DNA from: Parus major
Taxonomy: Eukaryota > Chordata > Aves > Passeriformes > Paridae
Reading direction: 5' to 3'
Assembly (NCBI RefSeq): GCF_001522545.3
Contig: NC_031774.1
Location: 54,625,871-54,689,870, forward strand
Length of the DNA stretch: 64,000 bases
The position numbers and the translations under genes are program-made. Position 1 is the first letter of the stretch, and the number at the start of each line of letters is the position of its first letter. This document shows positions 1 through 11,745 of the stretch, piece after piece. A model generated the notes under the pieces. That model was given only the letters and a program-made list of their open reading frames with translations. It was not told the origin of the DNA and made no database searches.

Positions 1-1039
1 ATGTGAAGGATGGATTAAAACTGACTGTAGAAGGAAATAAAAGTGCACACACTACTTAGAACTTTTGAAAAGCATAGTTCTGTATGAAAAGGTTCATATT
101 CCCTCAGGTGAAGTATATTCCTTCCTTATGTATTTGTACAGCAGTTGCCATGTCACAATATTGGGGTTTAAGACTCACTCCCCAGTTATTGGTCATATTA
201 ACAGAACTGTTAAGCCCAAAAAAATACCGTTTTGTCTCAAGAATAACTTTTGTCTGGAGTGTTTCCTGGGTAGCTGATGGGAGGATGAATTTACTTTTCT
301 AGGAAAATGTCACTGAAATATCAGACACACTGTCCACTTTGGTTGTATCATTTCATTGTTACTAATTCTTTATTTCCCTTGTAAGCTTCCCATTTTCAGG
401 ACTTTTCCTCCTTCCATCCTCCTCCTCCCACAGAGCTCACAGATTTTTCTTCTGTTTTTGCATCATGCCATTTTCCAGTCATGGTTTGCATAACACATTC
501 CTACTCTACTGTGTTTCTAAGCCTCAAAGTAATTTAATTTTAACCATATAACTGAATTTAGCTCTTCTGAAGGTCTTTAGTTTAAGTTAAATGGAAGTTG
601 GGTATTTTGACCTTCTTGCAAAATAGTCAGCTGCAAATGACATCAAGAGCTGCCATTCAGCAGCTGCATCTGAAAAAAAAAATAATGTGGAATTATGAAT
701 AAAATTGTCAGAGACCAGGGAGAAGGCATGGATGATAGAGAGTTCCCAATTTGTTATAAATCAGAGGAGAGGATAGGAAATGTTCTCGGCAGCTGGTCTG
801 AAGTGAGATACTGACCAACAGGAGCAGCTTAAAAATCATGCAGATTTTGTAATTCTAGCTCCTCTTACTTGTCCTTGTAATTCTAGTTCCTCTTACTTGA
901 CTTTTAAGTAGCTAAATATAGATTCTATTTCCAGGTTTTGAGAGAGAGAAAGAAATCAGACTCTTGGCTGGTCACACAACCTCAGGAAGCTGGGATTCAA
1001 GAAAAAATATTAGATCTTTTGACAAATCATGTGGGTATT
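1..1039. other. AT-rich noncoding DNA
   Basis: No gene is recognised. The stretch is AT-rich, almost free of CpG, and broken by stops in all frames, with only two overlapping frames of about 70 codons near 65-302. It holds a short direct duplication (847-899). The right end runs into a CR1 tail, and the CR1 body upstream of about 1040 cannot be traced, which fits 5' truncation. Confidence 0.7.
847..899. repeat. 25-bp direct duplication, period 28
   Basis: Two copies of a 25-bp unit lie at 847-871 and 875-899, separated by three bases. They differ at one position (C in the first copy, T in the second). The unit begins TTGTAATTCTAG and ends CTCTTACTTG. This looks like a local duplication by slippage or template switching; no function is suggested. 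Confidence 0.9.
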
Positions 1040-1174
1040 GGCTCAAGGACAGGTTAAATGGTGCCCTGAGCAACCTGATCTAGTGGGTGATGGCAATGTT
1101 CCTGACCATGGTGGGGGAAGTTTGGATTTACATTACTGATGGCCCAACCATTCTGTTATTCTGTGATTCCATGA
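1040..1174 (+). mobile_element. CR1 LINE 3' fragment
   Basis: The stretch resembles the CR1 3' untranslated region: CTGAGCAACCTGATCTAGTG, then a CCATGGTGGGGG-like segment, then three degenerate terminal octamers at 1150-1173 (ATTCTGTT, ATTCTGTG, ATTCCATG). CR1 is the dominant non-LTR retrotransposon of birds and is normally 5'-truncated, as here. Part of the expected segment between the GGGGG run and the octamers is diverged or missing, so this is an old, dead copy without coding sequence. Confidence 0.85.
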
Positions 1175-3479
1175 CTCACTGGAAGTGCAGCCATGCCGAG
1201 CTCTGAAAGTGCTACACTATGACAGCAATTAAGCAAAGAAAATTATTCTACCCTTCATGTTTTCTAACCTGAAAAGGAGTGGAGAAAAGCCCAGAGCTTC
1301 CCCCCTTAAAAACTGACTTGCTTTTTAATGTGTCCCTCCTTTCTCAATCTTGCATCTCCCCTCTTTTGACACATCCTTTCTTAATTTCTCTGTTTTTTTT
1401 CCTCTTTCTCAGGGATCTCACTCCAAGTTCAAACGTGATGCTTTCCCTGCACTCCTGCTGACCAAGGTCCCAGCCCAGGGAGCCAAGGACAACTCCTGCT
1501 GCCATCACCAGACATTCCCAACAACTCTGGTAGAGCTTGTGGCTGTGCCCTTAACTTCCCTCTCCATGTCATAAAATTTAATGACCTTTTGAGTTTACTT
1601 TGATAAAGAAATAAGGGATCCTCATCATTAGGTAGATATTTTCCAAATATTGGCTGCACCCTATTGACAGCTTTATCTGTATTTGGCAGGCCTGTAATTA
1701 CACAAGAAATTAATATAAACTCTGTTCTTAAGGTTATATATTGAACATTTACCTAGGAGCTGGAGAGTGGTAATCCAATGAATTTCATGAAACCAATAAC
1801 AATACTAAGATTTTATACACATCTCAAATATTTCTCCTTGTCATGTTAAATGTTTTAAAATTCTTGATCATTAAGTGTTTTTTAAAGAGTGCCCATTCAA
1901 AAAATCTTTTCTCTTTCTTTAATCCTTGCCTTGGTGTTCCCTATTCAACATTTTTAATGGCTTTTTTTCTAATACCACATTCACCTCAAGTGACATTAAG
2001 CTGATGTAATAGAACCATTCTAATCAGTAACAATCAATTTTATTACTAGGAAAACCTTAGGGACAGAACATTAAATACATACCATGTAATTAGTTTTGAT
2101 AAAACAAGCCTTCATTTTAGCAAATCAAATATAATGAAAAGGAAATTTAACAACTATAAAAATCTATGGCATAAAGTAGGAGTGAATACACATTCTATAT
2201 GCACAGCGGTATAACAGCGTATTTCATTTCATCCACACACATGATGAAGGGCAAAGATGAATTCTGGAAAGTCTTTGGAAATGAAAGAATGCCCCAAATG
2301 TTCTTTTATTGATAATATCTACTTTAATTGCTTTGTTTATAAGCTGGTTGAATCTTAGAAGAGAGTTCAGCCTGCGAGGAGGCTGCAAAAGCACTTATTG
2401 AATGCACTTATTGATGCAATGAAACCAAGATGAGAAGCAGTACTGAGGAAAGCAGAGTAAATATCCACTACCTAGCTAGTGATGAAACCAGACTTTCTAC
2501 CTCTGTATTTATTCACAGGGTAATTAATATCTGACATGGTTCTGCATCCTCTGTGCCACTAAGGATGGAAGTGTTTACAAACAACCATTATTCCTGTGTC
2601 AGGAGAGCAGGCTGGGCACACAACAGCCTCCCCTGTAGGCACAGACCAATATTTCTCCAGCAACCAGGAATTCCAGCTGAGGTCACTAACAGCAGGAAGG
2701 CACTTTATTCTGTTTCTTACAAGGACCATGTTCTTGTGCAGCTCATGATATTCCTCGAGCAGGAACATTTAATAGGACTGAGGGGATTTGGTGACGAATT
2801 TTTCTTTTTCATTAGCCAGGGGTTGTTTTGTTTGAAATTATTTGGAAAATATAAATAATGTTTCCACACTTAGTAATGGTCCACTGGGGGCATATTTAAG
2901 TTGCAATTCATCAGCCTGGAGTTTTACCACACAGAGAGTAACACGAGCTACAGTCACTGAGACACCATCTTTCCAGCCAGGATGCAGTAGTCTCCTACTC
3001 CAGCCTTCTCTCCTTCATTTCTTGGCCAGGCAACTTCCTGGTCCTTGGGAAAGACTCAATTCATTTTTCAGATAGCCATTAAGATTACTTTATACTATTC
3101 CACCCCAGGGGAACTGAAGATCTGCACCAGAATCCAGAACAATTGACAATATTTTCGTTTCAACAGAAAATTGGATTTTCTACTAAGCTTAAAATCTCTT
3201 CAAGGAAACTAGATTGCTTCAGAAAGTCTTCTGATTCTAAATCAGTTTTCCCAGAGCAGATTTTGATTCAATATTTTCAAGGAGTTCTCATCAAAAAAAA
3301 CCAAAGCTTCAAAACAAAAAAAAAGTCCTCACAGCTTCTCAGGAAAAGTTCTTCACTAAATCCTGTCTATAAAAATTACAAGTATTTACTACTTTCCTCA
3401 ACTCTTGCAACATGAAAACAAGGCATTTCCTAACTAGTTCCACTGAAGCATTTTCAGGTCCTGGTTTGTCTCACTCTTC
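1175..3479. other. AT-rich noncoding DNA
   Basis: No gene or RNA is recognised. It is largely AT-rich unique sequence with A/T homopolymer runs. The 101-codon open frame at 2553-2858 has no recognisable motif and is overlapped by a frame on the other strand. A short tail-like repeat at 2389-2416 is listed separately. Confidence 0.65.
2389..2416 (+). repeat. GCACTTATTGA direct repeat, possible L2-like tail
   Basis: GCACTTATTG at 2391-2400 recurs as GCACTTATTGA at 2404-2414 (period 13). The pattern loosely recalls the short tandem 3' tail of ancient L2 LINEs (CTTATTGA-type units). The match is too short to separate an L2 relic from an ordinary 13-bp duplication. Confidence 0.25.
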
Positions 3480-4090
3480 CCCACAGAAATCAGGAGTCAC
3501 ACCACAGCCAAGAGGCTGTAACTACATCTGAGGGAATGATCACACTTTGTCAAAAATATCCTCTGCAGAAACCAAGGAATCTGACACGATGGAAACCCCA
3601 TGGCCCAAGAACTGAGGAGACACACCTGAGTTTGGGGAACTGCAACCAGTGTGGGGTTCCAGGTTTGGGGAGGACTCAGGAAATGGGTGTTGTCAGGGCT
3701 GAGGATGGGATTTCCTGAGGTTCTGGATCAGATAGGGCAGTAGTGCCTTGATCTCCAAGACATGGCCATGGGATGGAGCTTGGGCCCTTTGGAGTCAGAG
3801 ATTCCAAATGACCTCACAGGCTGCTGGCCCAGCCCTGGGCTAGATCCCATCTGCAGGTTACCCCAAAGTCAGTGGTCCTGGGACAGCAGAGCAGCAGCCC
3901 AAGTGGATTGGGCTCTGATGGGGAGCTGGGACTGTGAAAGCCTGACTGGCACTGGCACCAGTCCAGCCACAATTCCTGAGACACAGAGCAGCTGCTACCA
4001 GCAGCAAAACTGACAAGATCATCGATTTCTCTGAGAAGCTGCAGCATCTGGGGAGCAGATTTCATTTCGGAAACGCTGTGTGTTGATGTG
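3480..4090. other. GC-richer noncoding patch
   Basis: This roughly 600-bp patch is clearly richer in G and C than the AT-rich DNA on both sides. It holds overlapping frames of 60-83 codons on both strands, none recognisable. CTCAGGAAAT (3675-3684) pairs perfectly with ATTTCCTGAG (3710-3719) across a 25-base gap. The patch could be an old insertion, an unannotated noncoding exon or local base-composition variation; I cannot tell which. Confidence 0.4.
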
Positions 4091-7000
4091 TCGAAAACAG
4101 TCTTTCCTTAGGTTTTCTGGTTCATGTGAAATAAAGAGGAAGGCTTGTTTTAGACTGAGAGAGGAAAAAAAACCACCACAGTCTTCTGCCACCTGGAAAC
4201 CCTGGGGGTTTAGCTGTCTATGTTTGGCACAGTCTATGTCTGATGAAGGAAAAGAATTGGGCTGAGAATCCTGCAGGATCAGCCTGACCCATCCCTTTGC
4301 TGTGCCTTATTATCCCTTTGACTGGGGTTGCTCACAGCCTCGTGTAGGCCAGGTCAGCTCCACCAAGTGCAGTCACATCCTCAGCCTTGTATTTCTCTGA
4401 ACTAATGGTGACTCATGCACAGGGACAGCATTTTCCCAAGTCATTGCAACTCCCACAAGCCAAAAATAAATGTTTGAAAGAAACGTTTGACACTCAAAAC
4501 TGAATCCTTGATTCAAGGTGACCTTGCAGTTTTTATTAATGCTTTGATCACCTCCATGTCTACGAAATGACATGATTCGATTACCATGTGTTACATCCTC
4601 ACATTTACTCGTACCTCAGAGGGCCTAATTTGTGCTTCTGATGTGTTTCTGAAGCAATTTCTATGGAAATATATTTTTTAAATTCTTTTAAGTTTATAAA
4701 TTGTATTATTAATTCAACATACTACTTTTGTTTCATTGTTCTTTTTTTTATTTCTTTTCCTAGCTGTTAGACTACATGAGGGGAAATTTAAGCTGATGAG
4801 CCAGTAGGAATGTATCACCTCTTTGTATGACTGAAAGAAACATTCTGGTTCCAATCTGGACTATGTGAAAATAGGTGCTTAAATTCCTGCAGTTTGATGA
4901 CTTCAGGATGAAAATCCTGTTTTTGCCCAAGTCAGTAGCAAAATTCTTACTGATTTGAATGGGGTAGAATCAAACCTAGAGAGTGACGACAAGGCACCTC
5001 TGTTCAGCACATTGGTCTCTCCTGCTATCTGTGCAACACATGGAGTTTGTTGATAACTTAATAGGAATAAAATATTCAATGGCATTTTTTATGTGTGTCT
5101 GCATATGCACTGCAGCTGGATGAAGGAGTCATCATTCCAGGATCCTAACTTTTTGTCTGATCACAAATTACCAGCCAAGGCAGTGGTTTTCATCACTTTT
5201 ATTCTGTTTTTCCTAAACGTGCAATGGATCAGTTTAGGAATGCAAGCTGCATTTTGTAACTAGCTCACAAATAGCCTGTTCATGTCTGCCTTGATCCAAG
5301 AGAGAGCTTAAACTTGTCCCCAGAAGGAGTTACATAAGATTTAAAATATTTCCTTGCGTCGTGACCCGTGTGTGCTGGCTGGACAAAACAATTCACGCAT
5401 CCCAGCTTCACTAGCAGACCTCACAGTTCCTTCACAGGATCCAAGAATGGAAATGTTGTACAGGGAAGAGTGGTAACCTGTCTGCATCAATGGACTGCAG
5501 CAGATAGATAGGGGAGGGTTCTACAACAGGGCACTGCAACACCCCCCTGATCACCAGCAGCTCGAGGCTCACACTTCCAGCAGCAGAGGGGCTGGAGGTG
5601 TTTTGCTGGTGTTTAGTAAATCTGGATGCATTTCTTCTCCATTAACTTGTCCAGCCTCCCCATAATCTCATCTGAACTCCCAGCAACCAGAACATCCTGC
5701 ATCAAGGATTTCCTCAGCTTCACGCCACATTACAGAAGACGCTGACTTTTGCTACACCCACCACCCAAACAGGATGTGAATAGACAAGGCCTTAAAAAAT
5801 CTTGGGAAATATTTCAGACTCTTGAATAGAAAAGACTATTGTTTCTTTGCCAGAGCAGTAGAAATAACACACTGTCAAAGGTGAGGGGCAGTGCATGATC
5901 CCAGCTTTGTCACTGCCCATGGGTAGATCCGTGCTCTTACATTTTCCTTATGCATCCTCCATGTTAAAAGTAAATTTCAAAAGGACATAGCATCATTTGT
6001 TGTGCAAACACTCTCATGGATAATTATTTACTGTATATTTCTGCTTTCTGCAGAAATTATGGAGGGAGAAAATCTCACTTTCTCATCTGTTCACAAACAG
6101 ACCAATAAGCAAGGCTGCAATTGCAGCCACTAGAAAATCAATTGCTGACATTTCAGCTGGTTTAGCTCATTTGGAAGGACATACATGGATATATTTGTGC
6201 TGTATTTGCCTAATTCTAATATACATTCACGTGCCTGTATACATTTCCATGTCAAGATGCAGTAATTAGATCTATGAAATACAAACAGCCAGGGTTTTAT
6301 GGTGTTCTTCCTCCCTTCCTCCCCAACACTCCTACACTAGTAACTAGAAATAAATACACAACAGCATGAGAAAATGGGGGAAGGGAAGGCTTTAAAAATG
6401 ATCTACTGATTTCTGCACGGAGGGGCTGGTCAGGGTAGTACCAAACCTTCTCAGGGAAAACTTGCTAAGTGGATTTACAGTACCAAGGTGACCCAATATG
6501 CTACTCCTTAATTACCAGTACGTGATGTGACATGTCACAGCACAGCTGTGGTGGCACTGTGATATACATCTGTCTCCAGCCAGCACCACCCTAAAAGAAC
6601 AGTTTTCACAATAGATGTTACCTCCCTCTGGAAACAGGATTCAAAGGAATCATGGTTTTGGCTTCATCCTGGGTGAAATAACAAAGGGAAAGGGTAATAC
6701 CTACACAGCACCTTTATTAGCTGGGATTTAGCTAGGACTTAAGAAATATGATGAGTTAAACACTTTTGATAGCTGAAGCGCTTAGGCTTTCAAATTAGCC
6801 ATGTTTGTTTTAGAAAGATCTTCAAATAAAACTGGGATGAATTACCTTTTCCTGATCAGAATCCAGTGTAATTCATTTTCTCTTAAAACAAAGAATTGGC
6901 AGGATTGGAGGGAACTGCTGTAAGCATGTCCAAAACCCAGGTGTGCCTGTTTGTGTGTTTATCAGTAGACAAAGGAATTATTATTGGAAAACAGCTCTTG

Positions 7001-7610
7001 CTTTTTAAAGGCAATCTGGCTTGTGAATCCTTCCACCAGGAATCAATATGCAAATGCTGATACAGATGTTACCTAAGGTACAAGCCAGATCAAAGCAATG
7101 CTTGCAAAACTCAACTACACTTTTTGGCAAAGGTGCTGATGGTGGAGAGGGATTAAAAATAAGTAGGGCATAATAATTCCAGCATGAAACTCTGCTCCTT
7201 ACGGGTAATGCACCAACCCACATAGAAGATTGCTGAAATGCTGAAACCAGCTAGACTGGCAGGGCTGATAGGGGAAATAGAGTCCATCACACTGAGACTT
7301 CAAACAGGGTCAGATAGCACAGGGATCTGCAGGCTGGGGCAGGAAAGGTAAGAGGATAGCAGAAGATCGGATACCACAGACTTTATAGCTGGCCTGCTGC
7401 CAGCAGACTGTTCAGAGGCAGAAAAGGACACAGTAAAGGAGAAGAGGGAAGTCATTGTCCAACAGGAAAACACATTACTTGGGTTCTTTCTGTTCTCTGG
7501 AGGCTGTCATTCAAGCCACTTCAATAGCTGCAGAATGCAAAAGAAAAGGTGCCATTGGGTGTTTTAGTTGTTTGCTCTAGCTATAGTTAAGGCTCCTTTA
7601 TTTGATATTT
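4091..7610. other. AT-rich noncoding DNA
   Basis: No gene, RNA or clear repeat is recognised across these 3.5 kb. Open frames are at most 72 codons and show no domain. The stretch is AT-rich and CpG-poor, with one slightly CpG-enriched spot near 5355-5400. The right edge is set by a CR1 tail. Confidence 0.65.
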
Positions 7611-7719
7611 AGTAAGCCTGGTCTGGATCCCCAATGTTTTTAACATCATAGACCTGATATGGTTGGAATAGATGATCTTGAAGGTCTCTTCCAGCCTTGA
7701 CAATTCTGTGATTCTGTGG
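7611..7719 (+). mobile_element. CR1 LINE 3' fragment
   Basis: The core GGTTGGAATAGATGATCTTG is followed by AAGGTCTCTTCCAGCCTTGA and two perfect ATTCTGTG octamers (7703-7710, 7711-7718). This is the diagnostic 3' end of a CR1 element on the + strand. Only the tail remains; no reverse transcriptase sequence is seen upstream. Confidence 0.9.
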
Positions 7720-9311
7720 TAAGTGCACACAAACTATATCAAGGAAACAATACACCATCCACTTTCATTAGAAGATTGTTTTCATCCCAACAGATTCCAG
7801 ATTCTCAGTCAAAAGATGGAGTCTGAAGATATTCCCCCTAGTAAAAGCATCCTGATAGGTCTTCTCCTGTTACAGCCTCAGAGGTGTGAGAATGAGGCAG
7901 ATTTCCAGGAAGAGATGTCTTTTAAAAATAAAATAAAATAAATAAATCTCACACACACAGAGATGCAGCTGGAAAAGGCCCTGCAGCTCATCTTCATGTC
8001 TGAGACAGAAGCAGAAAACTTCAGGCTAAGATTCTGAGACAAATGTCCCAAGATTTACTTAATTGCAGGAATTGCCTTGCCACCCACTTTTTAATAAATG
8101 CACAACAGTACTCAAAGCTGCTTGAATGACAAGTTATATTAAAAGGTGTAAGGTGAGAGAAATTTAGAGTACTAAAAAAAAGTACATCCCAGTCATATTA
8201 AGTAATCCTCCTTTTGAGTTGGAGGTCTCTTACACCAAAGTGTTTCCAGAAGCTCTTACAGGAAGTAAGAATTGGGCCCATTGCCTTTTAAACAAGGTGT
8301 CAGGAAATAAATGTACATAGCACCTTTTATGTTTCTCTTCTCATTGTTCATATAATAATGAGCAGACACTGTCACAGGACCCAGAAGATTACATTTCCCA
8401 TCTGTTACAGACAGCACAGAGCTATGGTTTTACATTACCATGTAGGGTTCAGGACCTGTGTTCACAAAAGTCTATTAAGAATGCACACTGACAGGAGATT
8501 CCAATTAAGCAGCAGAGGAAAAAGGGGGGGAAAAGCTGGAAAAAAGACTGCAAAAGTTTGGTATTTGAGTCTTAATTTCCTGGAAAACTACAATGCTTTG
8601 GGCTGGTTCTTCTCCAGGTGAAAATGCAGAACTCTTTACACAGTAAGAAAATGATCAAGAGTGAGGCTGGACACGTGGCCATGCACTATTGTCCAGGAGA
8701 AATGAAAATCAGTCTCTTGTGAGACTCTGCACAGAAAAGTCAATGAAGCTTATTGAGTGATTTAGTTCACCCAGACAGGAAGATCAGGGACTCTGCTCAG
8801 GGATGGCTGAGTTTGGATCACACCTGGTAAACAGGAAGGGCAGGGACCAGCGTGACAAGCCCAAACTGGGAATGCTGGAAACCAGAGAGCAAAATAGCAA
8901 CAGGATGGGTCTGTCACCGCTTCGCAGGATACCTTATCCCACACAAATCCCAGGAGGACAGGTGACCTGAAAAGCATGAACTCTAACACACAGCCTATGA
9001 TATTCATCTCCTCCTTTAGTCTCTAGGCCACCATGACAAGGCTGACCCTTTGTCCTGTTCTTAAAAAGAAACTGTCTCAGGAAGAGCCTCTGACATTAGC
9101 TCTGTGTCAACTTTATCCACAAACACCAGCTAAAGATCAAAACCCCCCTTTTTATTCCCTTTTTTCATGCATCTTCTCCTTTTCATTTTTAATGTATTTT
9201 CTACCTTTCCTTTTATGTTCTGTTTAGCAAAAAAAATAAAAAGAATCTAGTTTTGATGGCCACTACTGGTCATTCTCCAAAGCTACTGTGAGTTTGTGAG
9301 ATTCAGGCAAC
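7720..9311. other. Noncoding DNA between two CR1 tails
   Basis: No gene is recognised. Frames of 60-87 codons (for example 8358-8621 +, 8762-9007 -) have no domain. The block contains a simple repeat at 7924-7959, a G-run near 8524-8531 and T-rich sequence near 9147-9220. The two flanking CR1 tails have the same orientation but different 3' variants, so they look like separate insertions. Confidence 0.6.
7924..7959. repeat. A-rich (AAAAT/AAAT)n plus (CA)n simple repeat
   Basis: Imperfect AAAAT and AAAT units run to about 7947 and pass into a short CACACACACA run ending at 7959. Low-complexity microsatellite; no function inferred. Confidence 0.8.
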
Positions 9312-9415
9312 CAAGACATGGTTTAATGGTGGACATGGTTGTGGTGCTGGGTTGATACTTGGACTTGGTCATCTTAAAGGTCTTCTCTAGCCTTAAAAAT
9401 GTTATGATTCTGTCA
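9312..9415 (+). mobile_element. CR1 LINE 3' fragment
   Basis: The order of blocks fits the CR1 3' region: ACATGGTTTAATGGTGGACA, GCTGGGTTGATACTTGGACT, then ATCTTAAAGGTCTTCTCTAG and one ATTCTGTC octamer (9407-9414). The GGTGGACATGG / GCTGGGTTGA subtype differs from the 1040 and 7611 copies, so it is probably a separate insertion of a different CR1 subfamily. Confidence 0.85.
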
Positions 9416-11484
9416 TCTTTTGTATTCTGTAAAATTTTATATTGCTAATACATTTGGTTTTGTCATTTCCTCTGCCTTTTAGGAAAAGTCTGAAGGTGAC
9501 ATTTTGAGCCAGAACTCAGAAAGGTGAAGTTTTGCACTCAAACCCATACCCGATGTAGGTGTTTAATATGGCACAAGGGGCAGAATCTACATTCTGAGAC
9601 TTAGTCCTTTCCATACTTTCAAATCAAGCATGTGCAAGTGCATGTCTCACTGAACTGTGGCTGAGACTGAAAGCCCTGTTTGTGAAATAACCAGCTGCTA
9701 CTGCCAGCACTTTGTGTCCAAGCAGCAGCAGCTATAGCTCCAGGTGTTTGTCTCTGCAAGGGCATCATTTGTCAGAGACCACGAAAGCCCCAGGGCAACA
9801 AAAGCCTTGCCCCAGGCCAGTGCAGGACTCAGAAGCCCCAGATCCCAATCCTGCTCCACGCTGCTCTGCAAACACAAGCTTTGCAGCTGGCTGACTGTGG
9901 CCCAGCAGAGCAGTGCTGTAAGTAGGACATCCTGCAGCACAGAAATGGCAACGAGAGTACCATGGCCAGCATCAGTCTGGGCACACACCAACCTCCCAGC
10001 CCGTCCTACAGACTGGGGAGAGCACACAGGGCTCAGAGGTTTGCTTGCAACCCTCTGCAGAACATGCCATGAGCATCCCAGGGCTGGTGAGAGGAGCAGT
10101 GCAGTGGTGTTAGTATTTACTCCCCTGCCATCCTGTGATGCAGAGAGTCTGAACATCAAAAAGAGAAGAGGTCATAGCCTTTAAATGATCCTCCCTAAAG
10201 CTTCACTTGATGGGCAATCAACAGCAGTGCTTTTGAAGAGTTACACGACCAGAGAAGTTATGAGGTGAGGCTGCTATTCCAGACACAAACGCTGCCGATG
10301 AGCAGGCTCTGTGCTGCACCCTCCTGTGCCAGTCAGGGGACAGACCTAGCAAGGGAGGCTTGAGGGATTTAAAACTTTAAACTGCAACTCGATTCTGCAC
10401 CCCATCTGCATACAAACCTGCTCCAGGCTTCAAAGCAAGGACTACACACGGCCTGACTACACAATCAGGCTTTGTACACAAAAGATGAGTTAAAAATTAA
10501 CTGTGCTGGAAAGAAGGGAAGGGGGGGTCACCTGGCCAAGCTGTGAGCGCAGGAGCAAAACACAAGTAAACTTGTTACACATAATGTGGCCACATATGTT
10601 CACCAGCCAGAGCAGCCCCCTGCCCTCCTAGAGCAGAACAGATGTCTCTGAAATTAAATCACCTAAGCGACCTGTATCTTTTGGGCATCACCTTTTTTCA
10701 CTTGCTGTCAGATTTGAAAGTCCAATTTGCCAGGATAATATCCCCTGCATGGATGGAGGCTTTCAAAGTTGAAGCATTCGTCTCTTAGCAACTGGAGAGG
10801 CTTGAAGGATCTTTTTTTTTTTCCCTTTCCCTTGATACCCACTGAGATATGTCAATTATTTAAATCTCCCCAAATAAAGATAAAGAACCAGATGTCCTCA
10901 TCACACTCCACATCCCAACCACATAATGCAAAGAAGATGACTACATGGAGGGGTTAAAAAACCAACATTACCTAGAAAAGAAAGAAAAACCCAGTAGCAG
11001 AGTCCAGGGCAAGTGAAGCCCATAGGTGCTTGGTCTTTTATGAGAAGTGACAATACCAGGAGAGAAGGGACAGACCATGTGCTCAGACCTGAGACTCACA
11101 CTCCCTCTAAATCTGATGGAGATGGTCTGGGCACTTAGCACAGAGGTCCTGGTTTATGGTAGATGCTCCTCAGGAGACGGCTCAAGGCTGGGAAGAACAG
11201 CACTCTGGTGAGGACGTGGGCACTGGGAAGTGATGGATAAGTGTCCTGCATGGAGTGCCACACTGTACTCACTGGGCAGGAGCAGCAATATATTCATTGA
11301 TATAAACCAGCAACTTAAGGAAGTGTGATAGCAAATCAGACAGTGATTTAAAGAGATTTGGTGGACAAGTATTTACTTCATTGGAGAAAAAAAACTGTCA
11401 GGGAGACCCTGCTGGTACGAGGTCAGAAAAGTCATGAGGTTCAGAAAAGACCCCCTTGTGTCCTAAACAGCTTTCCAAAGGACA
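9416..11484. other. Noncoding DNA, GC-richer around 9.7-10.2 kb
   Basis: Overlapping frames of 153 codons (- strand, 9698-10159) and 146 codons (+ strand, 9744-10184) occupy the same GC-richer DNA. Neither has a recognisable domain or signal, and their co-occurrence is typical of stop-poor composition rather than a gene. Elsewhere the sequence is ordinary unique DNA with a T-run at about 10810-10822. Confidence 0.6.
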
Positions 11485-11745
11485 ATTCAGGTGCAGCTGG
11501 ATCCAGACTTAGACTTGGTCAATAGTTTAAGACTAAGGGATTATATGTGGACAATCAATCCTTTATGTAATTTAGCTAAGATTTCAAAGTTTATCATGCT
11601 AATAATTACTTACCAAGAAACCTCTCATCCTCAAGGAGTAACTACAAGAGTTGTCCCCTCAAGAAGAGATCTGGTGTGCAGCCTACTGCTGCAGAAGAGC
11701 TCGAGAGGCCCTGGGCTGTCAGCTATATATGGAATAAGATGGTTG
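11485..11745 (+). mobile_element. Possible LTR-derived (endogenous retrovirus-like) fragment
   Basis: The composition changes sharply here: an AT-rich first half (TTATGTAATTTAGCTAAG, CATGCTAATAATTACTTA) is followed by CTCATCCTCAAGGAGTAACT, a GAGCTCGAG-like patch around 11698-11706, and CTATATATGG at 11723-11732, which would suit a TATA box. This arrangement resembles avian ERV long terminal repeats as I remember them, but I could not define TG...CA ends or a target-site duplication. No viral coding sequence is seen. A nonviral origin is equally possible. Confidence 0.3.

Noticed and set aside
9698..10184. Overlapping open frames of 153 (-) and 146 (+) codons
   Set aside because: Both strands are open over the same GC-richer DNA and neither translation has a recognisable domain or signal; stop-poor composition explains them.
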